Numbered from the stretch's first letter, positions 27,184-37,306 are shown. The stretch is 64,000 nucleotides of DNA from Pontibaca methylaminivorans (GCF_900156525.1 NZ_FTPS01000002.1:62001-126000); one strand, 5' to 3'. Made by a program: numbers and translations. Notes: a model not told the origin generated them from the sequence alone.

Positions 27184-27209
27184 ATACCACGAGAATCGGG
27201 AACAAGCCC

Positions 27210-29750
27210 TCAGACCGGCGCGGGCGCCCCGGCATGAACCGCCACGTTGATGGCGCAATGGACCCCGTCCGGCTGCAGACGATACGAGGTGATCGCCCCG
27301 TGCTGATAGGGCAGCGCGCGTTCCAGCAGTTCCCGGCCATAGCCGTAGCGCGCGGATTTCAGGGCCTGCGTCATGTCGACGCCGCTTTCGCGCCATTCGA
27401 TATGCAGGCGCGGATCGTTGGTGTTCGGCTCGACCCACCAGCGGATCAGCAGGCGGCCCTCGGGCTGGCTTTCCGCGAGTGCGCCGTGCTTGACCGCATT
27501 GGTCGCCAGTTCATGCAGCGCGAGCGCCAGCGTCTGCACCATGCTCGAGCGCAGCGGAATCTCGGTCGGCCCCTCCAGCGTCACCTTGGCGGCCGCGCCG
27601 TCCACCGCGCCATGGGCAACCAGTTCGGTGCGCAGCAGCCGGTCGAAGGCCACCCGGTCCCCGGTCGCAAGCTGCGACAGCAGCCCCTGCACCCGCGACA
27701 GCGCACTCAGCCGCTGGCCGAAACGCTGGCCGAAATCCTCGAGCGAGGTCGCCCGCTGCAGGGTGCGGCTTGCCAGTGACCCGATCACCGTGATCAGGTT
27801 GCGGGTGCGGTGCTGCAACTCGGCGACCAGCACATGCTGGCGCTCGGTGGACAGCCGCGCCGCGGTCACATCGGCGCCGAGCCCGGCAATCCACTGCACC
27901 TGCCCCCCGGCGTCGGACATGGGGAAATCGGTGGCGGCGATCCAGCGCTGTTCGCCGGTATCGGCGGTGCGGATGCGGAATTCATGTTCGACCCGTTCGC
28001 CCCGGCGGGTGCGGCGCAGCCTGTCCAGAACCGCGCGGCGATCCTGCGGCAGCACTCTGCGCAGCCAGCAGCGCAGGCCGTCCTCCCCCGCCCGGTCGCA
28101 GGGGCAGCCATAGATCGCGCGGAAGGCGGGGCTTGCAAAGACCATGCGCAGCGTGCGCGCATCCCGGATCCAGAGCACGCTGGTCGAGGCATCGGCGAAC
28201 TGGCGGAAGCGATGTTCGCTTTCGCGCAACGCCGCCTCGGCCCGGAGATTGGCAAGCCGCGAGCCGATCCGCTCCGTCGCGTTCTCGATCAGCACCACCT
28301 CGGCCGCGCTCCACAGCCGGGGCAGGGCCGACACGGCCATGAGCGAACAGCGGGGAAGCGCCCCGGTCAGGGGCACCGACACCAGCGCCCCGAACCCCAT
28401 GCGCCGCGCGCGGCGGCGATCCGCCGCCGGCAGGGTGCGGGCCGATCTCATGTCGCTGAAGGTAAGCGCGCGGTCCGGCACGAAACGGCCGGCGCCCGGA
28501 ATGTCCGCAAGCGGCAGCCGGGGCGCCATGGCCGGAATGCGCTCGCTGCGGCGGACCTGGTGCAGAACCTCGGCCTGAGCGGATGGATCGACCCGGACCG
28601 CGACGCAAAGATCAAGCTCAAGCTCCTCGGCCAGCATCCTGAGCCCGACGTGGATCACCTCCCCGGCCTGCGCCTCGATCCGCAGCGCATCGCTGAGCCG
28701 CAGCAGGAACCGGTGCCGGCGGTCGCGGTCGTGCAGCCCCGCCTCGGCCTGGGCGCGGGCGACGGCGGCCCAGGTGCGCTCGGCCACGTCCTCGACGATG
28801 CGGATGTCGGTATCGCTCCAGTCGCGCGGCGCGAGGGAACAGGCCCCGACCAGCGCGAACAGGCGGCCATCCTTGACCAGCGGCGCCACGATCCCGGCCC
28901 GCAGGCCGAGGTCGCGGAACGCGCTGCGCTGCCAGTCGTGCAATGGCTCGGCCTCGGTGTCGCGCAGGGTCAGCGTCCGGCCGGCGCGAAACTCGGCGGC
29001 AAGGCCGGCACCGAAATCGGAGAGCCGCCCGTGATCGGGCAGCGGCAGGGGCACGGCCTCGTGTTTCGCGGTGCGGGTGCAGCTGTTGCCGTCCTTCCCG
29101 ACCGTGAAATAGGCCGCGCCCGGCACGTCGAGCTGTTCGGTCAGCAGCCGCACCGCGGTTTCCTGGATCCGAAACGGGTCGCTCAGCGGCCGCAGCGCAT
29201 CCGACAGCCGGAGCAGAAACCCCTGCCGTTCCTCGCTGGCACGCTGCCGCGCCATCGCCCGCTCCATGCGCCGGCGCACCAGAACCGCATCGGTCCGTTC
29301 GATCAGCAGGACAAGGATGCCGGTCACGGCACCCTCCCCGTCGCCCTGCGGCAGAAGCTGCAGATCCCACCATGCCTCGTGTTCGGTGTCGCCGCGCCGG
29401 ACCGGCAGGCGCACCTCCGGCAGGATCACCGGCTCGCGATCGCGGATCCGGGCCTGGAGCGGCGCGATGATGCGGTGCAGTTGCGCGAAACCCTCGCGCA
29501 GGGGCATGCCGAGCGCGGCCCCTGATCCCGCCTCGACCACCTCGCTCCCGGCCTCGTTGTAGATCTGCACAAGCTCCGGCCCGCGGAGCAGGACCATGGC
29601 GAGCGGGCTGTTCAGCATCAGATCGACCGCGAATCGCAGGTCGGCCGGCCAGCCGGTGATCGCGCCGAGCGGCGTCGCGGCCCAGTCGTGTTCCCTGATC
29701 CGCCGGATCATCGCGCCCGCACCCCGGGGCCACTCACCCGATGTCGGCAT
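27210..29750 (-). CDS. HWE-family sensor histidine kinase (PAS-GAF-GAF-PAS)
   Basis: An 846-residue soluble kinase. An N-terminal PAS-like domain (residues about 15-150) is followed by two GAF domains (about 185-335 and 340-500) and a second PAS (about 515-635, FRQFADASTSVLWIRDA). The HWE kinase core then shows the phospho-acceptor box VAELQHRTRNL, HELATNAVKHGAL (N box) and the WRE motif (HIEWRESG). HWE kinases of this layout feed the PhyR/NepR/EcfG system in alphaproteobacteria. No transmembrane segment, so a cytosolic signal is sensed. No EcfG consensus was found upstream. The gene upstream on the same strand is the flavoprotein at 29808. Confidence 0.92.
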   Translation of the reverse strand: MPTSGEWPRGAGAMIRRIREHDWAATPLGAITGWPADLRFAVDLMLNSPLAMVLLRGPELVQIYNEAGSEVVEAGSGAALGMPLREGFAQLHRIIAPLQARIRDREPVILPEVRLPVRRGDTEHEAWWDLQLLPQGDGEGAVTGILVLLIERTDAVLVRRRMERAMARQRASEERQGFLLRLSDALRPLSDPFRIQETAVRLLTEQLDVPGAAYFTVGKDGNSCTRTAKHEAVPLPLPDHGRLSDFGAGLAAEFRAGRTLTLRDTEAEPLHDWQRSAFRDLGLRAGIVAPLVKDGRLFALVGACSLAPRDWSDTDIRIVEDVAERTWAAVARAQAEAGLHDRDRRHRFLLRLSDALRIEAQAGEVIHVGLRMLAEELELDLCVAVRVDPSAQAEVLHQVRRSERIPAMAPRLPLADIPGAGRFVPDRALTFSDMRSARTLPAADRRRARRMGFGALVSVPLTGALPRCSLMAVSALPRLWSAAEVVLIENATERIGSRLANLRAEAALRESEHRFRQFADASTSVLWIRDARTLRMVFASPAFRAIYGCPCDRAGEDGLRCWLRRVLPQDRRAVLDRLRRTRRGERVEHEFRIRTADTGEQRWIAATDFPMSDAGGQVQWIAGLGADVTAARLSTERQHVLVAELQHRTRNLITVIGSLASRTLQRATSLEDFGQRFGQRLSALSRVQGLLSQLATGDRVAFDRLLRTELVAHGAVDGAAAKVTLEGPTEIPLRSSMVQTLALALHELATNAVKHGALAESQPEGRLLIRWWVEPNTNDPRLHIEWRESGVDMTQALKSARYGYGRELLERALPYQHGAITSYRLQPDGVHCAINVAVHAGAPAPV

Positions 29751-29807
29751 GGCTCGGGCTCCCGCGCGGATGAGGACCGCCGAGGCGCCCTCTCTGTCCG
29801 GTCCGGG

Positions 29808-31223
29808 TCAACACTGGTCTCCCGGCAGGATGTCGCCCCCTGCCCTCTGCCCCTGCGATGTCGCGGCAAGTTCGCAGATCTGGCGCAGGGCGGGTTTCAG
29901 CCCCTCTTCCAGCGTCGGGTGATAGAACGGCAGGTCGAGCATCTCGCTGGCGCTCAGCCCGCAACTGATGGCCCAGGCCAGCTCATGGGCCAGATGTTCG
30001 CCATGTGGCGCGCAAAGCGCCGCGCCGCGCAGGCGCCCGCCGTCGCGGTCCGCGTAGATCTCGCAGATGCCCTGAGCGCGCCCCATCACCCGCGCCCGGC
30101 CCTGACGGGCGTAATCGGCGCAGCCGGTCACGAGCCCGTTGTCCTCGGTGGGAAGCGTGCCGATCACGGCGGCATCGGGGCGGCAGAAGGTGATCGCCAT
30201 CGGCACCGGGCGCTTCAGTTTTGCAAGATCGGGAAACCGCGCCGCGTTCTCGCCGGCAATCGCCCCCTCGTCCGCCGCTTCGTGCAGCAAGGGGCGTTCG
30301 TGGTTGGCGTCGCCGGCGATGAAGATCGGCTGTTCGCCGCATTGCAGGGTCTGCGGGTCGAACCGGGGAATGCCCTTGTCGTCAAGATCGAGCCCGGCCT
30401 TTTCCAGGTCGAGCGCGTCAAGCTGCGGCGGCCGCCCGGCGGCCACCAGAAGGCGATCGAACCGGGCGCTGCCGCCCTCCCGGATCAGGCGCAAGCCCTC
30501 GCCGTCCGGCTCGGCGCGGGGCTCGGTCTCCTGGTGGATCGCGAATTCGCGCGACAGGATCCGGCAAAGCTCGGCGCTCACGCCCTCGGGCAGGCCGGCG
30601 AGAGTGCGCCCGGCGTCGAAGACCTCGACCCGCACGCCAAGCCGCGCGAGCGCCTGTGCAAGCTCGATCCCGACCGCGCCCGCACCGATCACCCCGACCG
30701 ACTCCGGCAGGTCGGGCAGGTCAAACAGGTTGCGATTGGTCAGCACCCGGGCACCGAGCGCCCGGAACGGCTTCGGCACCGCCGGCTCCGACCCGGTGGC
30801 GATGACAATGGCGCGGGCCCTGATGCGGGTGCCGTCGTCCAGCTCCAGCGTGTCGGGGCCCGTGAACCGCGCGCGGCCGCGCAGGCAGGTTCCCTCGGGC
30901 AGGCGCGAAAACCCGCTCCTGACGCCCTGCACGAAACGGTCGCGGTGGCGGCGCAGCCGCTGCATCACCGCGGCGCCGTCGATCCGGGACGTGGCGGTGA
31001 TGCCGAAACATTCGGCCTCGCTCACGCCGAAGGCCACATCCGCCGCGGCGATCAGCAGTTTCGAGGGCATGCAGCCCACATCGGCACAGGTGGTCCCGGA
31101 AAATGTCGCGTCGATCAGGAGCGTCTCCGCCCCGGCCGCCCGCGCGCGTTTTTCGGCGATGATTCCCGCCGTTCCGGCCCCGATGACGGCGACATCGCAT
31201 GTCCGTTCCTGCTGTGCTGCCAT
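29808..31223 (-). CDS. Dihydrolipoamide dehydrogenase-like pyridine nucleotide-disulfide oxidoreductase
   Basis: A 471-residue class I flavoprotein disulfide reductase. FAD-binding DVAVIGAGTAGIIAEKRA is at the N-terminus, and the redox-active pair is TTCADVGCMPSKLL (Cys-x4-Cys). NAD(P)-binding VGVIGAGAVGIELAQALA lies near residue 180, FIAGDANHERPLLHEAADEG near residue 300, and the C-terminal FYHPTLEEGLKPAL holds the His-Glu active-site base. All catalytic residues are present. It is not next to any 2-oxoacid dehydrogenase or mer gene, so its substrate is open. A GGAAC-N17-GTT promoter is 42 bases upstream, suggesting a redox-protective role in the general stress response. Confidence 0.9.
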   Translation of the reverse strand: MAAQQERTCDVAVIGAGTAGIIAEKRARAAGAETLLIDATFSGTTCADVGCMPSKLLIAAADVAFGVSEAECFGITATSRIDGAAVMQRLRRHRDRFVQGVRSGFSRLPEGTCLRGRARFTGPDTLELDDGTRIRARAIVIATGSEPAVPKPFRALGARVLTNRNLFDLPDLPESVGVIGAGAVGIELAQALARLGVRVEVFDAGRTLAGLPEGVSAELCRILSREFAIHQETEPRAEPDGEGLRLIREGGSARFDRLLVAAGRPPQLDALDLEKAGLDLDDKGIPRFDPQTLQCGEQPIFIAGDANHERPLLHEAADEGAIAGENAARFPDLAKLKRPVPMAITFCRPDAAVIGTLPTEDNGLVTGCADYARQGRARVMGRAQGICEIYADRDGGRLRGAALCAPHGEHLAHELAWAISCGLSASEMLDLPFYHPTLEEGLKPALRQICELAATSQGQRAGGDILPGDQC

Positions 31224-31264
31224 GAAATCCCCTCGCGCGCTGATCCAGAGTTGTCCACGTACTC

Positions 31265-31289
31265 AACAGATGGTTGACGGCTTTGTTCC
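31265..31289 (-). promoter_or_regulatory. EcfG-type promoter for the flavoprotein gene
   Basis: On the minus strand GGAAC (31289-31285), 17 bases, GTT (31267-31265), 42 bases before the ATG at 31223. Confidence 0.75.
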
Positions 31290-31327
31290 GTCGTTCGCCG
31301 GACGCGCAGCCCTCTGCAGATGGTGGT

Positions 31328-33460
31328 TCAGAGGACAGGAAGCGGCGGCGCGATGCGCAGGGAACAGCCCGCGAGCGGCGCGAGCCGCAGCGGCAGCAGC
31401 CCGTCCTCGATGGTCTGCTCGACCGTTTCGGCGATCATGTCGAACACCGGCCCGGCATGGGGCGCGCCAAGCCGCACCACCTCTTCCACCGGTTCGCGCC
31501 CGAAGTTCAGCGCCGTGATCTGGATGCCGCCCTGATCGGGAAGTTCATGCACCATCACCAGCAGCCCGGCGCTGTCCACGTCGGGAATCTCGATCTGCTG
31601 GCTCACGGCCAGCCCGTAGGTGTCGCGCACCGCAAGCAGCTTGCGCAGGCGGCTGACGAAACTGTCGGGGTCGTCAAGCTGCGCCGTGATCGGGCCATAG
31701 AGCGCCCGCGCCCGCGGCAGCCCGGCGGCCGAGCGGGTCGCGCCGGGAACCGCACCGGTCAGGTCATAGGCGCCGCGCAGGATCCAGCGGGTGTCGCCAT
31801 CGGCCAGCAGCGGCTCCACCTCCTCGGGGTCGAGCGGCAGGGCTCCGACCAGATCCCAGGCCGAGAGCGCGAACACCCCCGGCTGGAGCGCGTTGTACAT
31901 CGCCAGCAGCAGATGGGCGCGGCGGATCGTCTCGACCCGCGTCTCGTCGAGCGCGGAGATGCTGCCAAAGCCAAGCGCGGCGGCGATCAGGCTGGCCGTG
32001 GTGCCGGCGATCCCGTTGGTGACGAAGCGCAGGTTATAGGGCGTGTCGGCGCCGCTCAGCGTCGCATACATGAATTCGCGGATATGGTTGCGCAGGGTGC
32101 GCCCCTGCCAGGTGTGCTCGCCCAGCGTGAACATGTCGCTTCCGTGCAGGGTCCAGAAATGCACAAGCTCGAGCGTCAGCTCGTCATGGTTCTGCAGCGC
32201 ATGGACCAGCGACCCCGGGTCGATGCCGTATTCATGCACGAGCCGCAGCATCATCCGCAGGAAAGCCGTATCGCCCGAGGCCAGCGCGTGATGATAGGCC
32301 GGCCGGGTGATGAAATCATAGGACAGGTCCGCACCGCTGCCGGACATGGCCTTGATGTCGTCCACCGTCAGATTGAGTTCCTGAAAGCTGAAGCCGCCGG
32401 CCTTGCGGATCATGCCCGCCAGCAGGTTGTTTGCCACCAGCGCCAGCGGGTGCCCTTCGGACCAGACGGTGCCGTCCTCGCGCCGCTCGATCCCGAGAAA
32501 CCCGTTCGCATCGAGGCGCAGGCCCCGCGCGCCCATCCGGTCGAGCGAATGCAGCGCATCACCCACCACCATCTGTTCGGCGGCAAACGACGGGTCGAGC
32601 CAGTTCAGCGCGGGCTGCCCTTCCTTGAAGTAATGCAGATACACCCAGCGGCGCTCGATCCCGTCGCAGCCGCGCACGGCCGGGGTGGCGCTCCAGTCGG
32701 TTTCCTTGACGCCCGGCTCGAAAAAGATCACCCGCTGCAGGGGCCCGACGATGTAACCCCGTGCCGCCAGCAGTTCGACCGCTTCCGGCGGCAGGTTGAC
32801 GGAGTCGCGCCCCGGCGCAACCTCGGGCAGGAGGCCCCAGTCCTCGGGCGGGATCTCGACCATGTGGTAAAGCCCCGCATAGTCCTTGTAGCGCATGCAG
32901 GCGAGGTGGAAATCGGGGCCGCGCCCGGTATGGGCGGGCACCACGTCGTCGATCACCACCGCGTTATGCGCCGCCGCCATGGTGCTGAGCGCGACGAATT
33001 CCTGATCGGTGCCGAAATCGGGGTCTATGTCAAAGCCGATGCGGTCGAAATGCCCGTCCACGGTCGGGGTGAACCGCCCCCGTTCGAGCCCGCCGGCGCG
33101 CTTGGTCGGGCCGATATGGATGGCGCGGATGCCGATGCGCGAAAGCGCCTGCCAGAGCCGTTCGTCGCCGAGCGTCGCCAGCACCGAGGATCCCTCCGGG
33201 GTGATGGTCGCCGCCGGATAGGTGGTGATCCAGACCGGCGCCATGGCCGCGGCCATCCGGGGCCGCGCCTGCGCATGGGGCTGGAGCCACATCCGCGACG
33301 TTCCGCCATAGGCACGCGCGGCGGCCCGGGCCCGCGCCAGCATGGACCGGGCCTCCAGATCGGCAAGGGCGCCCGATTCCGGGGGGGCTTCGCCCTGAAA
33401 GCGGTCCGGCCTCTGCGCCTTTCCGGGGCGGGGTTGCTTGTTTGCGGGCTTTTCATCCAT
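31328..33460 (-). CDS. Divergent GH13 enzyme, TreS-like (maltose/trehalose transglucosidase candidate)
   Basis: A 710-residue protein with a disordered first 45 residues. GH13 motifs can be traced: region [10 protein letters not shown] (Ala replaces the usual Asn), region [13 protein letters not shown] (nucleophile Asp), region [11 protein letters not shown] (Glu) and region [13 protein letters not shown], the last very close to trehalose synthase. The N-terminal half is unlike canonical TreS. It lies 101 bases after glgC. The maltokinase in this window needs maltose, which a TreS would supply from trehalose, so TreS-like activity fits context. I chose the ATG at 33460 (GAGG seven bases upstream) over one at 33508. 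Other GH13 activities remain possible. Confidence 0.8.
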   Translation of the reverse strand: MDEKPANKQPRPGKAQRPDRFQGEAPPESGALADLEARSMLARARAAARAYGGTSRMWLQPHAQARPRMAAAMAPVWITTYPAATITPEGSSVLATLGDERLWQALSRIGIRAIHIGPTKRAGGLERGRFTPTVDGHFDRIGFDIDPDFGTDQEFVALSTMAAAHNAVVIDDVVPAHTGRGPDFHLACMRYKDYAGLYHMVEIPPEDWGLLPEVAPGRDSVNLPPEAVELLAARGYIVGPLQRVIFFEPGVKETDWSATPAVRGCDGIERRWVYLHYFKEGQPALNWLDPSFAAEQMVVGDALHSLDRMGARGLRLDANGFLGIERREDGTVWSEGHPLALVANNLLAGMIRKAGGFSFQELNLTVDDIKAMSGSGADLSYDFITRPAYHHALASGDTAFLRMMLRLVHEYGIDPGSLVHALQNHDELTLELVHFWTLHGSDMFTLGEHTWQGRTLRNHIREFMYATLSGADTPYNLRFVTNGIAGTTASLIAAALGFGSISALDETRVETIRRAHLLLAMYNALQPGVFALSAWDLVGALPLDPEEVEPLLADGDTRWILRGAYDLTGAVPGATRSAAGLPRARALYGPITAQLDDPDSFVSRLRKLLAVRDTYGLAVSQQIEIPDVDSAGLLVMVHELPDQGGIQITALNFGREPVEEVVRLGAPHAGPVFDMIAETVEQTIEDGLLPLRLAPLAGCSLRIAPPLPVL

Positions 33461-33561
33461 CGGCGGACCTCGTGCTGATGTGGGTGGCCCGTCCGGGGGC
33501 CTGTCCATGAAACGAACAGACCGGCCGGCGGTTTCCGGGTGCGCTTTCCTTTCTGCCGCCC

Positions 33562-34800
33562 TTATCGCGCCACGGGGCGGTTTTCCCGGCGCCGCTCGAG
33601 CATCGCGGCGGTGACGAGGATCGTCCCGCCCGCGTCGCGGCGGAACCAGCGCGCGTCCTCTTCGGGGTCTTCGCCGATCACGGTTCCGGGCGCGATGCGC
33701 ACCCCCGCGCCCAGGATGCAATTCCGCAGCCGGGCGCCCGCGCCGACCTGCGCGCCCTGCGCCAGCACCGAATCGCGGATCCGGACGTCCCGGCCGACCG
33801 CGGCATGTGCCGGGACGAATGAATCCCGCCAGCCCTCGCGCGCGGGGCGGCCGGCGCCCGACCAGATCCGGGCGTTTTCCGCAGCGGGCACCGTGGGCCA
33901 GCGCCGCTCGGTGCGCCGCAGGACCGAATCGGGCGCCAGCAGGTCGAGATGGGTCGCGCGATAGCTGTCGAGCGTGCCGACATCGCGCCAGTACGGTGCC
34001 TCGTCCGGCACCGGGCTGCCGAGCAGATGCACCACCGCCTGCCCGCGCGCGACAAGGCCCGGGATGATGTCGAAGCCGAAATCGTGGCGCGACCCGGCCG
34101 CATCGCGATCCGCAAGCAGGGCCCGGCGCAGCGCGGCCCAGCGGAATATATATACGCCCATGCTGGCCAGCGAATGGTCGCGCTCTCCCGGCATGGGCGG
34201 CGGATCGGCCGGTTTCTCCAGAAAGCCGGTGATGGTGCCGCCGGGGCCGGTGTCGATGATGCCGAACGCGCCGGCCTCGCGGCGCGGAACGGCGGCCGCC
34301 GCCACGGTCAGTTCCGCGCCGCTGTCGCGATGGGTCTCCAGCAGCGCGGAGTAATCCATCCGGTAGACGTGATCGGCCGCGAGGATCAGCACATCGGTCG
34401 GCGCATGGGCATCCAGCCAGGCGATGTTTTCCGCAACCGCCGCCGCCGTGCCCGCATAGCCCGCGGCATCGCCGGTTATGCTCGGCCCGTGCCGCAGCGC
34501 GATGCTCCCGCCCGCCCGCTCGAAAACCGGACGCCACACCCGGGCCAGATGACGATGCAGGTGGTCGGAACAGTACTGCGTCGCGGCGATGACGTGGCGG
34601 ATGCCCGAATGACAGGCATTGCTCAGCGAAAAATCGGCAAGACATGCCCCGTGGCCGAAACGGACCGCCGGTTTGCATTCATTGAGGGTCAGCTCATGAA
34701 GCCGCGTCCCCTGTCCGCCGGCCAGCAGGATCGCGGGGCAGGCCGCAATCGCAGGCGCAACTTCCCTCTGCGCCCGGGGGGCGTTCCTGAAATGAAACAT
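33562..34800 (-). CDS. glgC: Glucose-1-phosphate adenylyltransferase
   Basis: Makes ADP-glucose for GlgA. It has 412 residues. The nucleotide-binding [14 protein letters not shown] is followed by ECKPAVRFG and [29 protein letters not shown] contains the catalytic Asp, [18 protein letters not shown] is the sugar-binding segment, and the C-terminus is a left-handed beta-helix hexapeptide region ([20 protein letters not shown]). The ATG at 34800 follows CGAGGAAAA. It is somewhat divergent from housekeeping GlgC and lies 14 kb from the rest of the glycogen genes, between a disordered stress protein and the TreS-like gene. It could be read from the EcfG promoter at 36332-36356. Confidence 0.9.
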   Translation of the reverse strand: MFHFRNAPRAQREVAPAIAACPAILLAGGQGTRLHELTLNECKPAVRFGHGACLADFSLSNACHSGIRHVIAATQYCSDHLHRHLARVWRPVFERAGGSIALRHGPSITGDAAGYAGTAAAVAENIAWLDAHAPTDVLILAADHVYRMDYSALLETHRDSGAELTVAAAAVPRREAGAFGIIDTGPGGTITGFLEKPADPPPMPGERDHSLASMGVYIFRWAALRRALLADRDAAGSRHDFGFDIIPGLVARGQAVVHLLGSPVPDEAPYWRDVGTLDSYRATHLDLLAPDSVLRRTERRWPTVPAAENARIWSGAGRPAREGWRDSFVPAHAAVGRDVRIRDSVLAQGAQVGAGARLRNCILGAGVRIAPGTVIGEDPEEDARWFRRDAGGTILVTAAMLERRRENRPVAR

Positions 34801-34913
34801 GATTTTCCTCGTGGATCTGGCGTCGGCACGGGCGCGCCCAAGGCCGGGTCGGACCCGGCCCCGGGTGCGCCCGCCGTCGCGGATCACCCGCGGGTCACGG
34901 GCTCACCCGGCGG

Positions 34914-36299
34914 TCAGCGGCGGCGGCGGGGGCCCTCGTCGTGCCCGCCATAGCGCCCGGGACGGTCGTCATCGTCCTCGTCGCGATAGCGGCGCGAATA
35001 GTCCGGCCCGCCACGCCCGCCGCCAAAGCGGCCCGGCCGCCCGCCGCGTTCACCCTCGTCGTCGTAATAGCGCGAACCCACGGGGCCGCCTTCGGGCCGT
35101 CCCGGACCGCGCCGGGGGCCGCGATAGGGATCCCCGAAATCGTCGTCGCGGTCGCGGGGTGGCCGCGGCGCGGCGCGGCGCTCACGGCGCACGTCCGGGC
35201 GCATGTCGCGACGGTCGTCGTCGCGCTCGTTGCGATAGCCGCGCCGGTCGTCGTCGCCGTCGCGGTCCCGCGCGCCGAGGAAACCGCGATCCATGCCCCA
35301 GTCCTCATGCGGCAGCGGGTCGTCATGGCCGTAGGGATCATAACCGGTGCCAAAGACGCGCCGTCCCCGCACCGGTTCGTGATCGTCGCGATAGCGTCCG
35401 CGGCCGGGCGGGTCGCGGTGTTCCTGCCGGTAGGGGCGCTGCGCCTCGACATCGGGCGCATAACGGTCGCGGCCGTCGTGAAAGCGCGGATCGCCGCGGC
35501 GGTCGCCGTCAAGGCGCCGGGGGCGCCCGCGCCCTTCCCGTTCGTCGCGTTCCCGCCCCTCGTCGCCATAGCGCGCGCGTCCGCGCCCGGCGAGATGGTG
35601 CAGCCGGGGCCTATAGCGCCCGCGCTGGTCCGAAATATCCTCGATGCAGTCCTCGATGCGCTCGCCCAGTTCGTCCGATTCCACTCCGGCCGACCTGGCC
35701 TTGGCCAGAATCCCGGTGCGCTGCTTTTCCTGGCGCTCGACGATCTCCTTGATGCAGCGTGCCGCCACCCGCACCCGGGCGAGTTCGAGCGGCCCCTCCA
35801 GTTCGTCCTCGGAATGGTTCAGCAGGAAGGTGACCAGATCGGCTTCGACCGCTGTTTCCGAGAGCGGGCCGAAATCGTCGAGGCCGGCATCGCAGGCCGC
35901 CTCGTAGAGTTCGTTGAAGGTCTCGGCGTTATAGGCCCATTGCTGCGCCATGCGGCGGCGCAGATCGGGGGCCTTGTCGTCCTTGTTCAGCTTTTCGGCC
36001 TCTCCGACCAGAGAGCGCGCCTTCTTGTTCTGCTCCCGCAGTTCGGCAAAACCGTCGGTTTCCGATTCGCTTTCGCCGGACTGGTCGCGGTCATCGGGTT
36101 TCTGGCCGGGCCGGTCGTTCGCCGTGGCGGCCTTGCCGGCGCTCTGCCGTATCGGCTGCTTGTCCCTGTCCTTGTCCCTGTCCCTGTCCTTGTCGGTGTC
36201 GTCCTTCGACGCGGATTGCAGCCCGGTCTGACCCTTGGGCTGTTCCTTGTCGTCGGCCTTCTGCGGATCGTTACCGGGAGTTTCCGTTTCGCGTGCCAT
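34914..36299 (-). CDS. Large disordered Arg/Asp-rich protein with a central helical domain
   Basis: A 461-residue protein in three parts. Residues 1-90 are polar with a KD/RD repeat (DKDRDRDKDRDK). Residues about 90-230 form a helical, Glu/Leu-rich domain (MAQQWAYNAETFNELYEAAC, then CIKEIVERQEKQ). Residues 230-461 are an Arg/Asp/Gly/Tyr-rich tail resembling the proteins at 17328 and 26404. No family recognised. GGAAC-N17-GTT lies 33 bases upstream. glgC starts 113 bases after its end, so it may head a 36299-to-31328 operon. The long opposite-strand frame here is hydrophobic by codon mirror and has no support. Confidence 0.82.
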   Translation of the reverse strand: MARETETPGNDPQKADDKEQPKGQTGLQSASKDDTDKDRDRDKDRDKQPIRQSAGKAATANDRPGQKPDDRDQSGESESETDGFAELREQNKKARSLVGEAEKLNKDDKAPDLRRRMAQQWAYNAETFNELYEAACDAGLDDFGPLSETAVEADLVTFLLNHSEDELEGPLELARVRVAARCIKEIVERQEKQRTGILAKARSAGVESDELGERIEDCIEDISDQRGRYRPRLHHLAGRGRARYGDEGRERDEREGRGRPRRLDGDRRGDPRFHDGRDRYAPDVEAQRPYRQEHRDPPGRGRYRDDHEPVRGRRVFGTGYDPYGHDDPLPHEDWGMDRGFLGARDRDGDDDRRGYRNERDDDRRDMRPDVRRERRAAPRPPRDRDDDFGDPYRGPRRGPGRPEGGPVGSRYYDDEGERGGRPGRFGGGRGGPDYSRRYRDEDDDDRPGRYGGHDEGPRRRR

Positions 36300-36331
36300 G
36301 AGTTTCCGCCTCCATGATATCGGTCCCTATG

Positions 36332-36356
36332 AACCGGAAGGCGGCGCGAATGTTCC
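36332..36356 (-). promoter_or_regulatory. EcfG-type promoter for the 461-aa protein (and possibly glgC/TreS-like)
   Basis: On the minus strand GGAAC (36356-36352), 17 bases, GTT (36334-36332), 33 bases before the ATG at 36299. Confidence 0.8.
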
Positions 36357-36468
36357 TGCGCCGATCGACTGTTTGCGGCGGCCCCGCGGCGCATGCCGGG
36401 GCGAAGGGAGCGCGCCGGTTTCCCCGGCCCGTTACCCGCCCCGCGCGGAGGGCCGAAAAAATTCGGTC

Positions 36469-36493
36469 GGAACAATCCCTGCGTGAATCCGTT
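36469..36493 (+). promoter_or_regulatory. EcfG-type promoter for the gluconate-dehydrogenase-type operon
   Basis: GGAAC (36469-36473), 17 bases, GTT (36491-36493), 34 bases before the ATG at 36527. Confidence 0.8.
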
Positions 36494-36526
36494 GGCCCGG
36501 TGTGCCCGGCTGCGAAAGGGACAGAC

Positions 36527-37306
36527 ATGACCACCGAAAAACGCGCAAGAAAACAATGCGCAGCAGCATCCAGCCCCGATTCCATGGCCCGCCACCCGGA
36601 TGCGCCGGCTTGGGGAGAGATCACCCGGCGCGGGCTGCTTGGCGCCGCGCTCGGGGGTACGACGCTGGCCGCCGCGGCGGTTCCCGCGCTCGCCCGCGAC
36701 ACCCGCAACGAGGTGCCGCTCGATCAGGTCACGCCGACCTTCTTCGGGCCGCAGGAATGGGCGCTTCTCATTGCCATCGTTGACGTCTTTATCCCCGCCG
36801 ACGGGGATGGGCCCGGGGCGCTCGAGGCGGGCGTGCCGGTTTTCATCGACCGCCAGATGGCGGGTTTCTGGGGGCAAAGCGAATGGTGGTACATGGAAGG
36901 GCCGCACCATCCGGACGCCGACCCCAATCTCGGGTTTCAGTCGCCGCTGACCCTGGCCGAGATCATCCGGGGCGGGCTGTCCCATTTCGACGACTGGTGC
37001 CGCGATCAGCACGGCGCCGCCTTTGCCGAACTGGGTGCGGAGGATCGCAACAAGGCCCTGGGGGCGCTCATGGACGAGAAGACCGGCCTGCCGCCCGAGT
37101 TGCGCGATTTTCCCGATTTCCTGCTGACCAGCACCAAGCAGGGCTATTTCTCGGATCCGCGTCACGGCGGCAACCGCGGCATGCTCGCCTGGAGCTATAT
37201 CGGCTATCCCGGTGCGCGTGCCAATTTCCTCAGCTGGACCAACCCGGCCCGCGACGCCGAGCCCTATCCGCTCGGCCCCGTATCCATCAACGGAGACCGC
37301 GCATGA
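36527..37306 (+). CDS. Gluconate 2-dehydrogenase subunit 3 family protein (Tat-exported)
   Basis: A 259-residue small (gamma) subunit of a membrane-bound FAD dehydrogenase. A twin-arginine signal is clear: ITRRGLLGAALGGTTLAAAA, residues about 32-51, cleavage near ALARD. The rest matches subunit 3: FFGPQEWALLIAIVDVFIPA and WSYIGYPGA. This subunit carries the signal by which the signal-less flavoprotein subunit is co-exported. AAAGGG precedes the ATG at 36527. The stop overlaps the flavoprotein ATG (ATGA), and the cytochrome subunit follows: the classical three-subunit order. Confidence 0.9.
   Translation: MTTEKRARKQCAAASSPDSMARHPDAPAWGEITRRGLLGAALGGTTLAAAAVPALARDTRNEVPLDQVTPTFFGPQEWALLIAIVDVFIPADGDGPGALEAGVPVFIDRQMAGFWGQSEWWYMEGPHHPDADPNLGFQSPLTLAEIIRGGLSHFDDWCRDQHGAAFAELGAEDRNKALGALMDEKTGLPPELRDFPDFLLTSTKQGYFSDPRHGGNRGMLAWSYIGYPGARANFLSWTNPARDAEPYPLGPVSINGDRA

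Noticed and set aside
31274-33478. 734-codon plus-strand frame opposite the TreS-like gene
   Set aside because: GH13 motifs on the minus strand decide the frame; the plus-strand product is low in structure and has no start signal.
36150-36215. Short direct repeats of GTCCCTGTCCTT type
   Set aside because: They are inside the coding region and explained by the KDRDRD amino-acid repeat.
34941-36317. 458-codon plus-strand frame rich in Val/Ala, membrane-like
   Set aside because: It mirrors Arg/Asp codons of the disordered minus-strand protein, which has a strong promoter; the hydrophobicity is an artefact of complementarity.
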